A DNA stretch of 64,000 nucleotides from Pleurodeles waltl. Lineage: Eukaryota > Chordata > Amphibia > Caudata > Salamandridae. Numbering within the stretch: the stretch's first letter is position 1; each line of letters starts with the position of its first letter. This document shows, one piece after another, positions 1 to 12,298 of this stretch. The stretch spans positions 1,576,572,049 through 1,576,636,048 of the forward strand of contig NC_090445.1 of the NCBI RefSeq assembly GCF_031143425.1, read 5' to 3'. The position numbers and the translations under genes were made by a program. The notes under the pieces were generated by a model. It saw only the letters and a list, made by a program, of their open reading frames with translations, was not told the origin of the DNA and did not search any database.

Positions 1-3000
1 TTAACATGACATATTAAAATTAGGATGCTAAATGGCAACATTTTCATTTTTTGCTGCCAATAAAGGAAGAAGGTAAATGGAAGTGCTTTAGTTTTATGCA
101 GGGCCACTGGAATTAAATGGCAGGAAAATACAACATTATGAGGCAGGGTTGACCAATGTATGTGGCAAGAAAAGTCAAGTTATGAATTTACAATGCCAGT
201 GGCTCTAACTCAAGCAAATGCAAGACCTATTGCATTGCTAATGCTTGTTATTAATTTGCAGACTGGGTTATACATTAATGAAGCCGAGATTGAAATGTAA
301 ATGAGGCACAGAATAAGTAGTCAGCAGCAGTAGCCCTAGCCGGGCAGCCTGTGTCATAGACTGTTGCACTTACATGAAAATTGTTATCAGTCAGGGACAT
401 TGGCAGCTCTGAACATCAGCCACAGTTGCAAGGAAACAATGACTTAAATAGCCTAGACACGAGGAAGTAAATTGCCCACAAACTTCACAAACGTTCACAA
501 ACTTCCTTGGGTAATCAGGCCTTGAAATGCCCATTTTTACACCCCTTGAGTGGAATTCAAAGTTGCTGATAATTCTACACTTGTGAGGGAGGTCTCCACA
601 ACAAGTAGAAGGGCTTACTGGCTGCTTGGGGATTTCTGGCAGGCCTAAAAACAGCAGTGTTGGTACGTTTTTTAAATGAGGAGGCAGAGCCACACAACCT
701 CGTTCTGTCACTCTGGGCCAGCAGAGGTCATCATTGTATCAAACATCTCGCTTCCTCTTCAAATGCAGCTTCCGCAGATTTCACCCCCAGGCCAAGCCGA
801 ACTAAACCCGTCAGACAGTAGGCTCAGACAAGTGACCTCCACATGACACCGCCTAGCCCGAGGGATGGGCTTCCCTGTGCCAGAGGCGGGGAAGCACTGG
901 GGCACCTTGAAATAGGTCAGATAGAAAGAGAAGAAACGGCGAAGAATCTGTCCCGCTGTCACTCTCGTTGAAGCTGATGGAAACCTGAGAAAGGACACAA
1001 AGACAGAAATAGACCGGACCTTAACATTTCCATTGAACACAAAGCTTCGCTTCTGCGTTTGTTTGACTCTTGAAAGAGTATGTCAAAGGTACTAAAATTA
1101 CAAACTGATACACGATCTCCCATTTGGTTCACTTACCCTACTTACACTCAACCTTCCCATGTTTTACAAAGGCATTCGAAATATGTAAAGATCTCTTCGC
1201 CTAAGGTGAGGTCTAAAAAGAAGGGTATAAAATGGAGGGGGCGTCCAAAGTCTTTGTAAAAGACCATGGCACTCGTTCTGGGATGGGTAAGTTGGTGGCA
1301 ACTGTAACGCCAAATGATGAATGTGCTTGTACCTTAGGCCGCTACATTGGTCAGAAGTTTATAAGAATCAACAAATACTCTCGAAGGTGGATTCTGGATT
1401 CCTCTTAGGGGGTATTTTTCATATATATAGTAGCAAATGGTGCACTTGTAACTGAAACTGGTCAGTAGACTAGGTTATCACTGTCGAAGCATTTAAAGCA
1501 GAGATTTATTTGGGGAGTGAAAAACCTGGATTGTAAAATATTCCCTCCTCTTCCGCAGTGTGGTGCGTTTGGAGAGACAAAATTGATAAGAGTCAGAATC
1601 AAGAGTCAGAAAGAGCAAGAGAGTTTTCCGATACAGGCTTCAGGCGTGCAACCCCGATATCTGCCCCAGAATATCCACAGGACACAATGTCGAGGACAAA
1701 ATATCGAAATATCGAAAAAAAATATTAACAGGCAAGTCTACATTTTCCATACCTAACTTCACATATATGTACCTACGAAGCACATATATCTTCAAGGTAC
1801 GTGGATGTGAAGTTAGGAATGGTAAATCTATATGTATTAATCATCCCTGTTGCGTTACCCTTCAGTGATGGGCAGACTGGATGGAAAACTGACAAGTTAC
1901 TTAGGTGCTGGGGGCATGTGCCAAGCTCCCAGCTACTTGCTGATTCTAGGTATGACTCTGAACACCTCTTCTGGTTGATCTGTAATGTTTAGTCAATCAT
2001 GCAATACCTTTTCATGCAATAGGAGCTATTTTACCAAATTGGTAGCCCAGCTGTCTAATGTCTCAGACTGCCAACACTGTAAAACCCTGGAGACAGTAGG
2101 ATTCCTGAGCTTGGAATGTCTGTCAGACGACAGAAAGTTCTGCTATATGAGTCCTTAGACTGTAAATTCTTTGTAGTCTGAGAGAGAGCCTTTCCGTCAG
2201 TAGCAAAGCCTGCATTGTTTGTTTCTTCTAAAGATAGCTCTCCTGCTTTGCTAAAGTCTTCTTTCTTTGCTGTGTGAGAGATAATTGTACTGTGTGAGAC
2301 CTGAGCCTCTAAGCATTTGGAAACCCGATACATAGATCTACTTTTGTAAGATCTTTGTAATATGTCACGTATGTTATATGCTATAACTTATGAGGGAAAA
2401 CTCTGATATGCACCGCCGACCCTAGTTTGTTCTACTGCATATCATCAGATCCCATCAATTGTAAATACTCTTATTTTCTAAGCAATGCCATCCTACATCA
2501 GAGGGTCCCATTAACAACATGGATATGCTGCTGAAATCTAGTTTACAGGAAGAACAAAACATATGCCTGCCGTCTCAGATGCAATTTGAAAAATGCTCAA
2601 AAGATCCTTGAGCCCATATTTTGGACTATGAGGTGGGCTCACAGACCACAGAGGAACATTCTTCAAGGCGTCTCAGCAATAAGAAGGCAATTCTAACATG
2701 CAGTACTGCACCTACATTTCGAGGTGACAGTATTGAAAATAGTCGGCTCTATTGAATGGGGGTACAATGGCTGCTGCCTGTCTGCCTGCAGCTACATTGC
2801 TGTGTGTAGCACCCTGCAAACTATGAAGGTGCATTGCAGGAAGAGTGTAGCATTCATACAATGATTTAATTGCAAGAATGAAATGCCAGTTGTTTGTTGT
2901 ATATGAGAATGTCTCAGATTTGCCCCATGAGAATAATGAATTAAGGGCACATTTACTATTTTTTCACGCCATGCAGTGCAGAAAGGGAACTTGCTGCGTT

Positions 3001-4190
3001 GTTTTATGTGAAAGGGAGATGGCAGAAATGCTCCATGTTTAAAAAGATGTGGATCGATTGTTCTCTCTCCTTCCGCTGGTGTGCTGTGTGCAGCCTCGTC
3101 CCAATGCAGGCACTTTTGCACCATGAAAAGTACTGCCCTTTTAGCCAGAAAATTTAGAAATGTTTAGGATTTTCAGCCCCTACTTACAATGTTAGTAAAA
3201 ACACAAGTTCCAGAATGCAACATGCTAGTACCTGGGACTGACTGAAGGCATCATACTTGACAAAGGGCAGTAATGCAAGGGTGCCTTCGTTACATTTAGG
3301 ATTGTTTTTGTGCAGGAAGGGACATCTTCCTGAACAAAAACACTTTTTAGAGGCATATTCCTGATTTGATGTGTGCTGTATCTTGCAGCACACATGGAAA
3401 GAGAAGTAACAAAGAGAAATCAAGCAATTTCTCCTGGTTACGCCTCTGTCTGTTAAGTGCACCGATCTGGCATAAAGTCAGGTTTTCAAGACTTTGTAAA
3501 TCTGGGTTTGTGTCAAAATACATGGGTGGGAATGTTCATGCTCACCAATGTAACACATTCCTAACACAAAGTACCGCAAGGCAGTGCTATGCTCTGCGTT
3601 ATATTACTTTGTTTTTACCAAACCTCACAAAGCCACACAAAGTGGCTTTGCATCGCTTAGTAAATGCCAAAAATGATTATGTATCAGCACGGCATCACAA
3701 AAGTAACGCAATCCTGATGCAAAATCATAGTAAATCTGGGTCAAAGTGTTTTGAGTGTGAATGTTTGGCTCATGACTCTGGTCCATATGCACAGGGACAC
3801 CAAGAACCTCGCAACATGCTTGCTAAAGCCACCACCCTCCCTTCTCTACTCACTGTGGAGGCATGGAGATGGAAAGGGAGTCATGACTATCCAGGGAGAC
3901 TAATGTTACAGAACAGTGTAGAGTCAGAGGAAGAAGTGTGAGAAAGGAGCACACTATCAGAACAGAAGAGTGCCTGAGGGCAAGAATGAAACTATCAAAC
4001 TGGACCCACTTTTCACATGGACGGATAAAAAGTGGACACACTGTGGGGCGCTGAGACCTTCACAGAGCTGCTCCTTGCCATCTCTGAATGTGCACTGCAC
4101 TACCTGCTCACACACTGACATCTGCTCTCTACCCCTTATGCTGCCTGCCCCAGTGAACACTCACTACTCTCTCTGATCCCTGCCCCTCTG
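1..4190. other. No recognised gene or complete element
   Basis: This AT-rich stretch has only short open frames with no family I recognise. The longest, at 3366-3941 on the plus strand, has no known domain. The part around 3480-3740 contains repeated AGTAAATCTGGG-like words and GCATCA/TGATGC inverted segments, so it may be a decayed foldback repeat, but I could not define its ends. No splice-flanked conserved exon was recognised. Confidence 0.5.
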
Positions 4191-4195
4191 AGGGG

Positions 4196-4410
4196 AGAGG
4201 ATGTGGCGTTACGGCCAAGGCTTCTGACTTTGGAACTGGGGAGTCAGGGTCAAACCCAGGCTTCAGCTCAACATATTGATAATTGTGGGCAAATCCCTTT
4301 ATGTTCCTGTGCCTTACAAATAAAGGAAAATGAATCTGAACTTATGTAACTTATGCTCATGTAAAGAGTCCCAAAGTCCTTGGGCTGAGTTTGTGCTATA
4401 GAATACTGCA
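4196..4410 (+). repeat. tRNA-headed CORE-SINE
   Basis: The 5' part resembles a tRNA promoter, with an A-box-like TGGCGTTACGGCC near 4204 and a B-box-like GGGTCAAACCC at 4247-4257. It is followed by a MIR-type core (TTGTGGGCAAATCCCTTTATG, then CCTGTGCCTTAC), in which a 'GGGCAA..CTTTA' block precedes 'TGTGCCT' as in vertebrate CORE-SINEs. The end (CAAAGTCCTTGGGCTGAG, then GTGCTATA) resembles the LINE-derived tail of the other SINEs in the window. It is a non-coding, diverged copy. Exact boundaries and target duplications could not be set. Confidence 0.72.
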
Positions 4411-7400
4411 AAAAAAACTCACAGACTGCCTTTTCTGCTCATACACTGCCCACTCTGCCACAAATGTCCATATATTACCCCCTCTGTTTCCTGACCAATC
4501 CGCTTAGCAGTAACTTTCTTCTCTGCTTTCAGCCTCTCCTGGTCCCACACTGCTCCCTGTGCGTTCTTAAAGCTATACCTTCAGAACATTTGTGTGTATC
4601 TAAATGCTGTCTAGGTGTGCAAAATGTGATTTTTGATCATAAACACCACCTGATCATTAATGAAAGCGGGATTGGTGGTATTTCCAAAGCTAAAGCGCAC
4701 TTAAGTAGCCGGAATCACAACCAGGATGACAGATTTTATAATGGCGTTAATTTACATTCTGGGTAGTATTAGTGGAAATCCATTGTGGGCTATCCCATAC
4801 AAGTTAGCAAATACCCACAAACATTTGTTTTGCCCCAATCCACACATCTTTTGCAGGTAGTTTTCTACTAAAGATGCTCACCAAGTAAACTCTACTGTAA
4901 TACTCTAATGATAGACATGAGTAAGTGTGCTTTCAGCGCGAGAATGAGAAGCCCCTATATCAGGGGAGGTGTAGGTGAACCCCCACCTGGGGGTGCAACT
5001 TGCTGGTTTGAGGTGAATAAAACCACAGTGCTGGAGACCCAGTTGTTTAGCACAGCCTAGACATTAGTGTTCTTTTATCTGCTACATTGTGGGGCCCCAT
5101 GACTGAAGAATTGGCGGGGCATGACCCCCAGTACTCCACTGCGGTTGGCATCGATGAGAGAAGCACACAACAAAAGGGAGAGGTTGAAACCGGGATGTGC
5201 TACTTGGTGGAAGGTAGAGCGCCCAGGACCAGAAAACAACATTTTGTGGACCATGGAGGCTGTTGTAAATAAAATTGACTTGCCACCTAGCCTAAGCAGA
5301 ATTGGAAAGATATGCACTCTTGTATCAATTGCTGCCATAATTCCAACTTCTCAGTTTTGTATTCTCTGCACTCTTTTGTGAATTATCTTTCCAGCCTTTA
5401 CAGCATCATGTGATATTTACATGCTTCTGCTACCTGCTGTCTCTGGCACTAGGAACCAGATATCAGGTAGCTCTGCATTGTACCTTGCATTGATGGTAGT
5501 GCTTCAAAAAGATAGTGAATAACAGGAGCTGTGTTGAGGATGTGACTCAAGGATATTCAAGGGTACACATCGGGACACTTGCATTTGTCCTCTTGCCGAG
5601 GTTCCTTGGGGGCCAGGGGGAGATGAGGGAAGAAGCCCTAGCATGCAGATCTGGTTACAAGCTTCCAAGGAGCCACTTTTTTGAAGCCTGCTTTTTCATA
5701 TATCAAATCAATGATATAGTCCTGGGTGAGTAAATAAGGGACTTATAATTCATAGCCTTAACACAGTGATGACTGAGATTTTTTTCATTTGGAAAATTCC
5801 TTCAAGAAAGTATGTAGCCTTCTCTGAGTCATCTCCGTGGAACAGAAAAACCACTGCAAGATGAGCAAGGATCCCACTTTTGAGTATATCTTCCTTCTCA
5901 CCTGCAAGAGTAGGGCAGTAACAGTGGTGAGATGTCAGCAATGAGTACCAGAGACTGTGTACTCCTTCCATTGCCTCTCTAGTGTAGTTTGGAAAGATAA
6001 TGATGGGGTCAAGAGGTGGTCAGCCTCTACCAAGTTTGAGGGATCGCAATTTCAGATTTGCTTCTTCTGTGAAAAGTCAGACGAGTCAAGATACTGCACC
6101 ACATTGACTTCATGCAGGACAATAAACATTTCTCATTAGCACAAGAACTATCAAACCTCCTTTGCTTCTCCAGCATTAGAACTCACCAAAAGATCCTTTG
6201 TTTCACTTGCTAGGGAGTCAGCACTCTACCAAAGGCTCTGCCTACTGGGGAAGGAAGTGGGGACCTCAGGGCCGGAAGTGCTAAATGGGAACCACCCACA
6301 TGGTGAAGAAAGGCAAGAGCAATGTGAATGAAGAATGCAAAAATAGCAAGAAAATGTAGGGGAAACAAAGCAGGCGCTAAAAGCAGATGGTGGGATTGGC
6401 ACGTAACTTTTGAAAAGGCCAATCAGGATCTTGTAGAAAGCAATTTAAAAGGCCCACAGATTACAGGTTTCCACATTCAGTGGTGGGCCTTGTGAGCCAC
6501 CATCTCACACATTAAAATGAAGGGAAAGATAATAGACATTTCTAACTTTCTTATTCTGTTTTACTAGAAGTCGCAGTCGGGCAGGTACACAAGCAAAAAG
6601 TCGATTGGAACTAATAGCCGCAACAGGTGGATAACAGAGAATGTGTTCACCAAACAGTGGGTCATTCAGATGCCAAACGGCAGACAATTAAAAATAAAAG
6701 AAAATATGTCCTTCAGGTGATATGTCCACTCAAAGCCCATTTCTAGCAGGTCAGTAACGGAAGACTTGCTATACTTCTGGATCGGCTTTATAAGTTAGAT
6801 AAGCCTGGAAAATTGAAGGTTGGCGTTTTGAATAGGAGAACTGTGCCACAGAGGCAGCTGATCGTGTCCAGCATCCCCTGAGGATTTAAGCTCAATAATG
6901 TTACATTTTTAAATTATGTATATAGGGATAATATTGCATTGCCCACCTCTACGTGGCATACTTCATGTTTTCTTAATTATGTGCAGCATTGGAAAGTCTA
7001 AGATGATGTGGCTAAGATATTGTAAGTATACGTTAGATGGGGAGGGGGGCAGAGAAACGGGCAATTAGGTTAGTAGGGAATCCATTTACTTGGCTACAGA
7101 CAGCAGCAGACAGCGCCAGGGTGGGCGTGACTTTGATCCCAATGTGTTCCTCAAAGACTATCAATGCTTGGTGTTGTCCAATTGTGTGTCTTTTTTTGTT
7201 GTTGAGGTAGACATTTTGTGCTCAGCAAGAAAGCCCAGCTGAAAAGGCCTTGATTTCTGGGCAGTTCTACAAATTTTACTGGCTTGTACCATGGCCAAGA
7301 GACAAAAGAACAGATGTCAACATTCCTTCCTCAGGAGATAGAAATATTTGTAACTTTTCATTTTCTACACGTGATCTCTGAATTGCAGTTTCCGTAGTTT

Positions 7401-8147
7401 ACTGCGTATGTTTTCACATGTCCCTGTCTTGTCCTGTCATTTCATATAAACCTTTTTCCTTCCCTTTCACTGGAATTTGACACTTCGATTGTTCTTTATT
7501 CCAAGTTCTGTTCATGCTGCAAACATTATGCTCTAAACTTCCAGTTTTACTAAGGGAAGTCTCATATTGGACTCATGCTAAATAGTGTCTCTTTTTTGTA
7601 ATGGCTTATTGGGTGTTTTCTGAATCCCAGCTGATACTCACCCTAATCTATCCTTGGAGGTGGACTTGATGTACCTGCTTCTCACGTCCACCTCGTGCCT
7701 AGTGTTTTTGGCAGCGCTCACCCTTATCTTGCATTTAAAAAGTGCCAGGGACGTCATAGAGTACAGTAGGTCACATTTTTGACTTTACCGTCATTCTTGG
7801 CTTCCTTAACGGTTTTTGCTCTTCTAGACAGCAATCTTGTTTGCATCACTGCAGGTCATGGCTTATGAATCTGCTCAGCCTCGTGCACATCTTGCCTCTC
7901 TCTTGCCCTTTCCACCATCAGTTCTCTGATCTCATTAGTCCCACCTCCAAAGGAGAGACCGCCGACCTTCTTCCAATTCGAGGCAACTTGTCTATCGTTC
8001 TGCCTATTTACAAACTCGTAATTTAAAGTTTTGCCGGGATTCTTTAAAATTAGTAAGATTGTCCTCATTCACACATATGTTCTGAAAACAAATCTGTTTG
8101 ATGTCTCCTGAAATGCATTATCAGAAAACTTTCCTGGCCTTTGACAC
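4411..8147. other. No recognised feature
   Basis: I read both strands and found no domain, RNA gene or element with definable ends. Open frames are short and look random. The segment runs directly into the TAT target duplication of the Harbinger element at 8148-8150. Confidence 0.5.
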
Positions 8148-8150
8148 TAT

Positions 8151-8410
8151 GGCCCTGATTATGACATTGGCGGTAAATCCCACTTACCACCATGCTGACT
8201 GCCGCCAAGACACCGTTGCGGCGGCGGATATCCGCTTACCATATTATGACACACACATACCAATCCGTCAGTATACAGCCACAGACACAAGTCTGCCACA
8301 CCAAAGGTCAGTGATAAACTGGTGGTATCAAAACCCACACCGTTAAGCCAACAGAACAACGCCCACAACATTATGACCCACGAATCACTACCGCGGACAT
8401 TCAACGGCGG
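8151..8410 (+). repeat. Left TIR and subterminal region, Harbinger copy 1
   Basis: The TIR is followed by a CG-rich subterminal region with repeated GGCGG/CCGCC words and a second ATTATGAC word near 8252. The same order is present at the left end of copy 2 (60504-60760), where it is about three quarters identical by eye. In Harbinger elements these subterminal repeats are the expected binding sites for the Myb-like partner. That role is inferred here. Confidence 0.7.
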
Positions 8411-8688
8411 TAAATACACATACTCAAACAAAACAACACCACATTGGACAATTCAAACAACACACACCTGACACCCCTACACACACCACACCCACACACC
8501 ACTATAAAACACCCACCCACACTACCCACACCCCTTTACGAATACAATTGCCGACACAGAGAGACAGCAAGAGCACACACACAACCAGAGCCACATACCA
8601 CATCACCTATACACCACCCATGCACCTCACAACACACACCCAACACATCACCCTACACACAATCACACACACCACTCACACTACACCC

Positions 8689-10290
8689 ATGGCACCACAA
8701 CAACACCCCAGATTCTCTGTGGAGGAGCAAAGGGTCATGGTGGAGAAAATCATCCGGGTAGAGCCACAGCTATTTGGAACACAGGTGCAGCAGATATCCA
8801 TTGCTAGGAAGATGGAGCTATGGCGGTAGATCGTGGACAGGGTCAACGTGGTGGGACAGTACCCAAGAACCAGGGATGACATCAGGAAGAGGTGGAATGA
8901 CCTACGAGGGAAGGTGCGTTCCATTGCAGCAAGACACCAACTTGCTGTTCAGAGGACTGGCAGTGGACTCCCACCTCCTCCCCCACAACTAACAACATGG
9001 GAGGAGCAAGTCTTGGCAATCATGCATCCCGAGGGCCTGGCAGGAATAGGAGGAGGACTGGACTCTGGTAAGTCAACTCTGTACTACTATCACCCCCCTA
9101 CCTGCATGCCATCACATACCCCCACCCTCACCCTCACTCCCATCACTCCACCACCTCCCACACACCCCACCATCACAACCCACTCATCCCATTGCCAAGC
9201 CCTGCTTGCTCTACCAATGCATGGACACCACTGACAGACCTGCATGGACATCTATCACTAAAGCATGCACACTTGAGGGAAACAGCTAGCCCAAATAACA
9301 ACTCACACAAGGCAAAGCTGCCAGGGCAATAACAACCACAGGGACAACCCACCCATGCACAATATGTCACACACAGAAACAATAAAACTTCATTTACATC
9401 CCCACAGGTATCCCAGCCAATGTCACCGGAGAAGAGGTGCCAGCAACTTCCAATCCCCCCACAGAAGAGGCCTACAGTGATGAAAGCGACTCTGCTTGCC
9501 TAGATTAGGATGACCAACCTGGCTCATCAGGGACCTATGGACAGTCGGTTACCCAGGCACAGTCTCACACCACCACAGAGCCTCCCCCCTCAGGAAACAC
9601 CACCACAGCACCCACCCAGTGGGCCCATACCCCTGTCCCCAGGACACGTCAATCAGCAGTGTGTCCACCACTACAGGGACCCCAGGGCACACCACAAACC
9701 CAAGACAATCAGGGCCCTGGGGTCAGTGGTAGTGGTAGTGGGCACACAGTTCAGGCGACAGAGGCACAGGACAACAGGGACACTGGGAGAGCTGCTGTGT
9801 GCCAGGGGGAGGGCAGGCCCAGGGAACCGACTCTCCAGGAGGCACTCACCGCGATCCTGGGAGCATACCAACATTCCCAGGATACGCTGGGCCAGATCAT
9901 CGACAAGTTGGAGAATATGCAGCTGCAGGAGGGACAATACCTGGGGATCAGGCAGGATTATTAATCCATTAACACCACCCTGGTTTCCATTGCAGGGATA
10001 CTGACAGACATGGCCAACATAATGAGGGAGACAGTGTCAAACCAGCGATCCCCTGACACTAGTCAGACTACTGAACAGCCCTCCACCTCCGCTGCCACTA
10101 GTGGACAGGAGGCCACGCCACAGGACCAACAGGCCACCAGTACCCCTCCCCCTGTAGAAAGAGAACCACCCGGCAAGCGTTCCTTGAGATCCAGGCAGAA
10201 GTCAGAGACTATTGCCAAGACCCCGCCAGAAAATGAGACTCTCCCGATTGTCACCTTGTCTCCCACTCCGTCACCCTGTCCACCTTGAAC
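8689..10290 (+). pseudogene. Myb/SANT-like Harbinger accessory gene, copy 1 (three stops)
   Basis: This is the DNA-binding partner of the Harbinger transposase, homologous to the intact gene at 61104-62631. Exon 1 (8689-9067, 379 nt, identical in length to copy 2) starts with ATG and has the trihelix/Myb-like core: PRFSVEEQRVMV at the N-terminus and DIRKRWNDLRGKVRS near residues 64-80. The intron runs from GTAAGT at 9068 to CACAG at 9407, with phase identical to copy 2. Exon 2 starts at 9408 and is Ser/Thr/Pro/Gln-rich, with a conserved PREPTL..EAL helix and a basic KRSLRSRQK tail. The reading frame survives end to end with no frameshift. It carries three nonsense codons: TAG 8827-8829, TAG 9506-9508 and TAA 9962-9964. 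It diverges from copy 2 after about 10220. AATAAA lies at 10421-10426. Confidence 0.85.
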
Positions 10291-10420
10291 TGCCATTGCT
10301 CCCCTTCCTATGCCCCCTTGGACAATGTACCTGTGCTACCAATAGACTGGACTCTACCATGGACTTTCCTCCATCATTCCCCCAGCCCACTGCACTTCTC
10401 TCTTTTCTTCATAGCTCTTA

Positions 10421-10426
10421 AATAAA
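10421..10426 (+). promoter_or_regulatory. Polyadenylation signal, Myb-like gene copy 1
   Basis: AATAAA lies about 130 bp after the end of the frame. The same signal is at the equivalent place in copy 2 (62819-62824), which supports it as the real 3' processing signal of this gene. Confidence 0.6.
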
Positions 10427-10704
10427 CACACTTTGAAAAAATACAAGTATGGAGTATGTCAAATGATTTAAGTATGTATTTTTGAAACAAGGTTTAAACA
10501 TTGCAATTCAACTGTACATTAATGTATACATCGGAAAGACTTGTAGTTGGCTGCAGTGTACACACCAGGAGCGATATTGGGGCAACAATATCTGCAAAAA
10601 GAGTTGCCAAAGGGTACAGTGAGTGGGCACAGAAGTGGGAATTCACAGCCTGCCAGTGACAAGGGAAATCTAAATAATGACAATGAAATGTGAAGTAACA
10701 CTGT

Positions 10705-11834
10705 CCTACCTGTGAGTCGTTGGACGTATTGTCTGATCACAGATGTTCTGTTGTCCTCATCTTCATCCTCTGCCTCCTCATCGTCACTGTCTACAGGGTC
10801 CACTGCTGCCACACGGCCATCTCCAGCCTCCTCCTCCTGCAGAAAAGGCACATGGAGTCTCAAGGGAAGGTTGTGCAACATACAGCATGCCACGATGATC
10901 TGGCAGACCTTCTTGGGTGACTAGCACAGGGATCCACCTGTTAGATGGAGGCACTGAAACCTCGCCTTCAGGAGGCCAAATGTACATTGAATTATCCTTC
11001 TTGTTCGCCCATGTGCCTCATTGTAACGATCCTCTGCCCTTGTCCTGGGATTCCTCACAGGGGTCAGTAGCCATGAGAGGTTGGGGTAACCAGAGTCACC
11101 TGCAAATATCGAGGGACAACTGTTAGCCACACACTAACCCTTATGCCCACACGATACCCATACACTAACATCAACTGGGTGGGAACCAGGGCTCACCTAT
11201 TAGCCACACCCTGTGCCTCTGGAGTTGGGCCATCACATTAGGGATGCTGCTATTCCTCAGGATAAAAGCATCATGCACCGACCCAGGATACTTAGCATTG
11301 ACATGGGAGATGTACTGGTCCAGCAAACACACCATCTGCACATTCGAGTGAAACCTTTTTCGATTTCTGAAGACCTGTTCATTTCGCCGGGGTGGGGGAG
11401 ACAAATGCTATATATGTTCCATCAATAGCCCCAATAATGTTGGGGATAAGTCCCATTGCATAGAAGTCAGCCTTCACTGTGTCTAAATCCTCCACCTGGG
11501 GTAAAACAATTTAGCTGCACATGTGTTTTATCATGGCAGACAACACTCTTGTTAGCACTATTGAGAACATTGGCTGTGACATTCCTACTGCCAAGCCCAC
11601 TGTCACTTGAAAAGAACCAGTTGCCAAGAAATGGAGCAGAGATAGAACTTTCACAAGAGGGGGGATCCCAGTGGGATGACAGATAACAGATATCAGGTCA
11701 GGCTCCAATTGGGCACACAGCTCTGTGACTGTGGCCCTGTCCAGTCTGTAGGTGAGGATGATGTGCCTGTCCTCCATTGTTTCCAAGTCCACCAGGGGTC
11801 TGTACACGGGGTGATGTCTCCATCTCCTATTCAT
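10705..11834 (-). pseudogene. Harbinger DDE transposase, copy 1 (decayed, with intron)
   Basis: This is a HARBI1-type nuclease of the PIF/Harbinger superfamily. The first ATG is at 11834-11832. The N-terminal helical region (YRPLVDLETMEDRHI, then FLATGSFQ) is followed by IIGAIDG (first Asp), PGSVHDAFIL, GDSGYPNLSW (second Asp) and TFGLLKARF. The acidic glutamate is replaced by Gln (CAA, 10987-10989), where copy 2 has Glu. A 97-bp GT-AG intron (11196-11100) interrupts the Gly codon of GDSGY. Copy 2 lacks it. Lesions are TAA near 11511, a frameshift near 11385 in a C-rich run, and TAG at 10919-10921. An acidic Asp/Glu tail ends at a donor-like ACAG|GTAGG near 10711, so a small terminal exon is possible. 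It is convergent with the upstream Myb-like gene. Confidence 0.86.
11100..11196 (-). other. 97-bp intron in transposase copy 1
   Basis: On the minus strand the sequence reads ATAG|GTGAGC at the donor and ATTTGCAG|GTGACTC at the acceptor. Removing 11196-11100 restores CTA ATA GGT GAC TCT, i.e. Leu-Ile-Gly-Asp-Ser, matching the uninterrupted LeuLeuGlyAspSer of copy 2. Precise excision in phase makes an intron much more likely than a random insertion. Confidence 0.8.
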
Positions 11835-12298
11835 CCGTAGCGGTTGCAATCTAGGGGGCAAAAGAATGAGGAGCCGGTCATTATCTGTACATTGTAACCA
11901 CTACAGTTCAATACATGATGTGATTTTGATAATTCATTAGTGGCATATGTTCTGAATGTAAAATTGTGAACTGTGACGCAGTTAGGATCCATGGCCTGCC
12001 AGCTCCCCTGAAATGGCGTCCGCCTGTCCAGTATGGAGGTACAGGTGGAAATGAGGTAATTCCGCTGACGTTGTGCGCCGTTGAGGGAGGCGGTCGATAT
12101 CCGCCGTGCAACTCCACATTCGTTATCATTGGGCCCTATGGGGTGCAGTGGCCAATGGTGATGTACGCCGGCGGTAACGGTATGCATCACCGCGGACGTC
12201 ACTGCCATTTTCTATCTCTACACTCACTTGCTACCTGACATTCAACAGGAGAGGAGCTACACTGCCTGTGCTGCTGTGACCTGTGTCTTGAACCTACC
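11835..12298. promoter_or_regulatory. Divergent intergenic region (possible shared promoter)
   Basis: About 460 bp separate the transposase start (minus) from the second Myb-like gene (plus). The part from 12060 to 12210 is rich in CpG and in GGCGG/CCGCC words like those in the TIR subterminal regions. A GGGCCC-containing stretch at 12131-12137, read on the minus strand, vaguely resembles a TIR start. A bidirectional promoter is the simplest reading. An internal element boundary is the alternative. Confidence 0.35.

Noticed and set aside
759..1040. Minus-strand open frame of 93 codons beginning just after a good polypyrimidine-AG acceptor near 988.
   Set aside because: A splice acceptor alone occurs often by chance. 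The peptide matches no family I recognise and lacks a donor at a sensible end.
3366..3941. 191-codon plus-strand open frame.
   Set aside because: No domain, poor composition bias, no splice or promoter context, and it crosses repeat-like words. Probably chance.
12118..12140. Right TIR of a smaller Harbinger ending near 12137 (GGGCCC after ATCATT).
   Set aside because: Similarity to the left TIR is weak, no TAT follows at the right place, and better ends with a matching TSD exist at 17348. It is not fully excluded.
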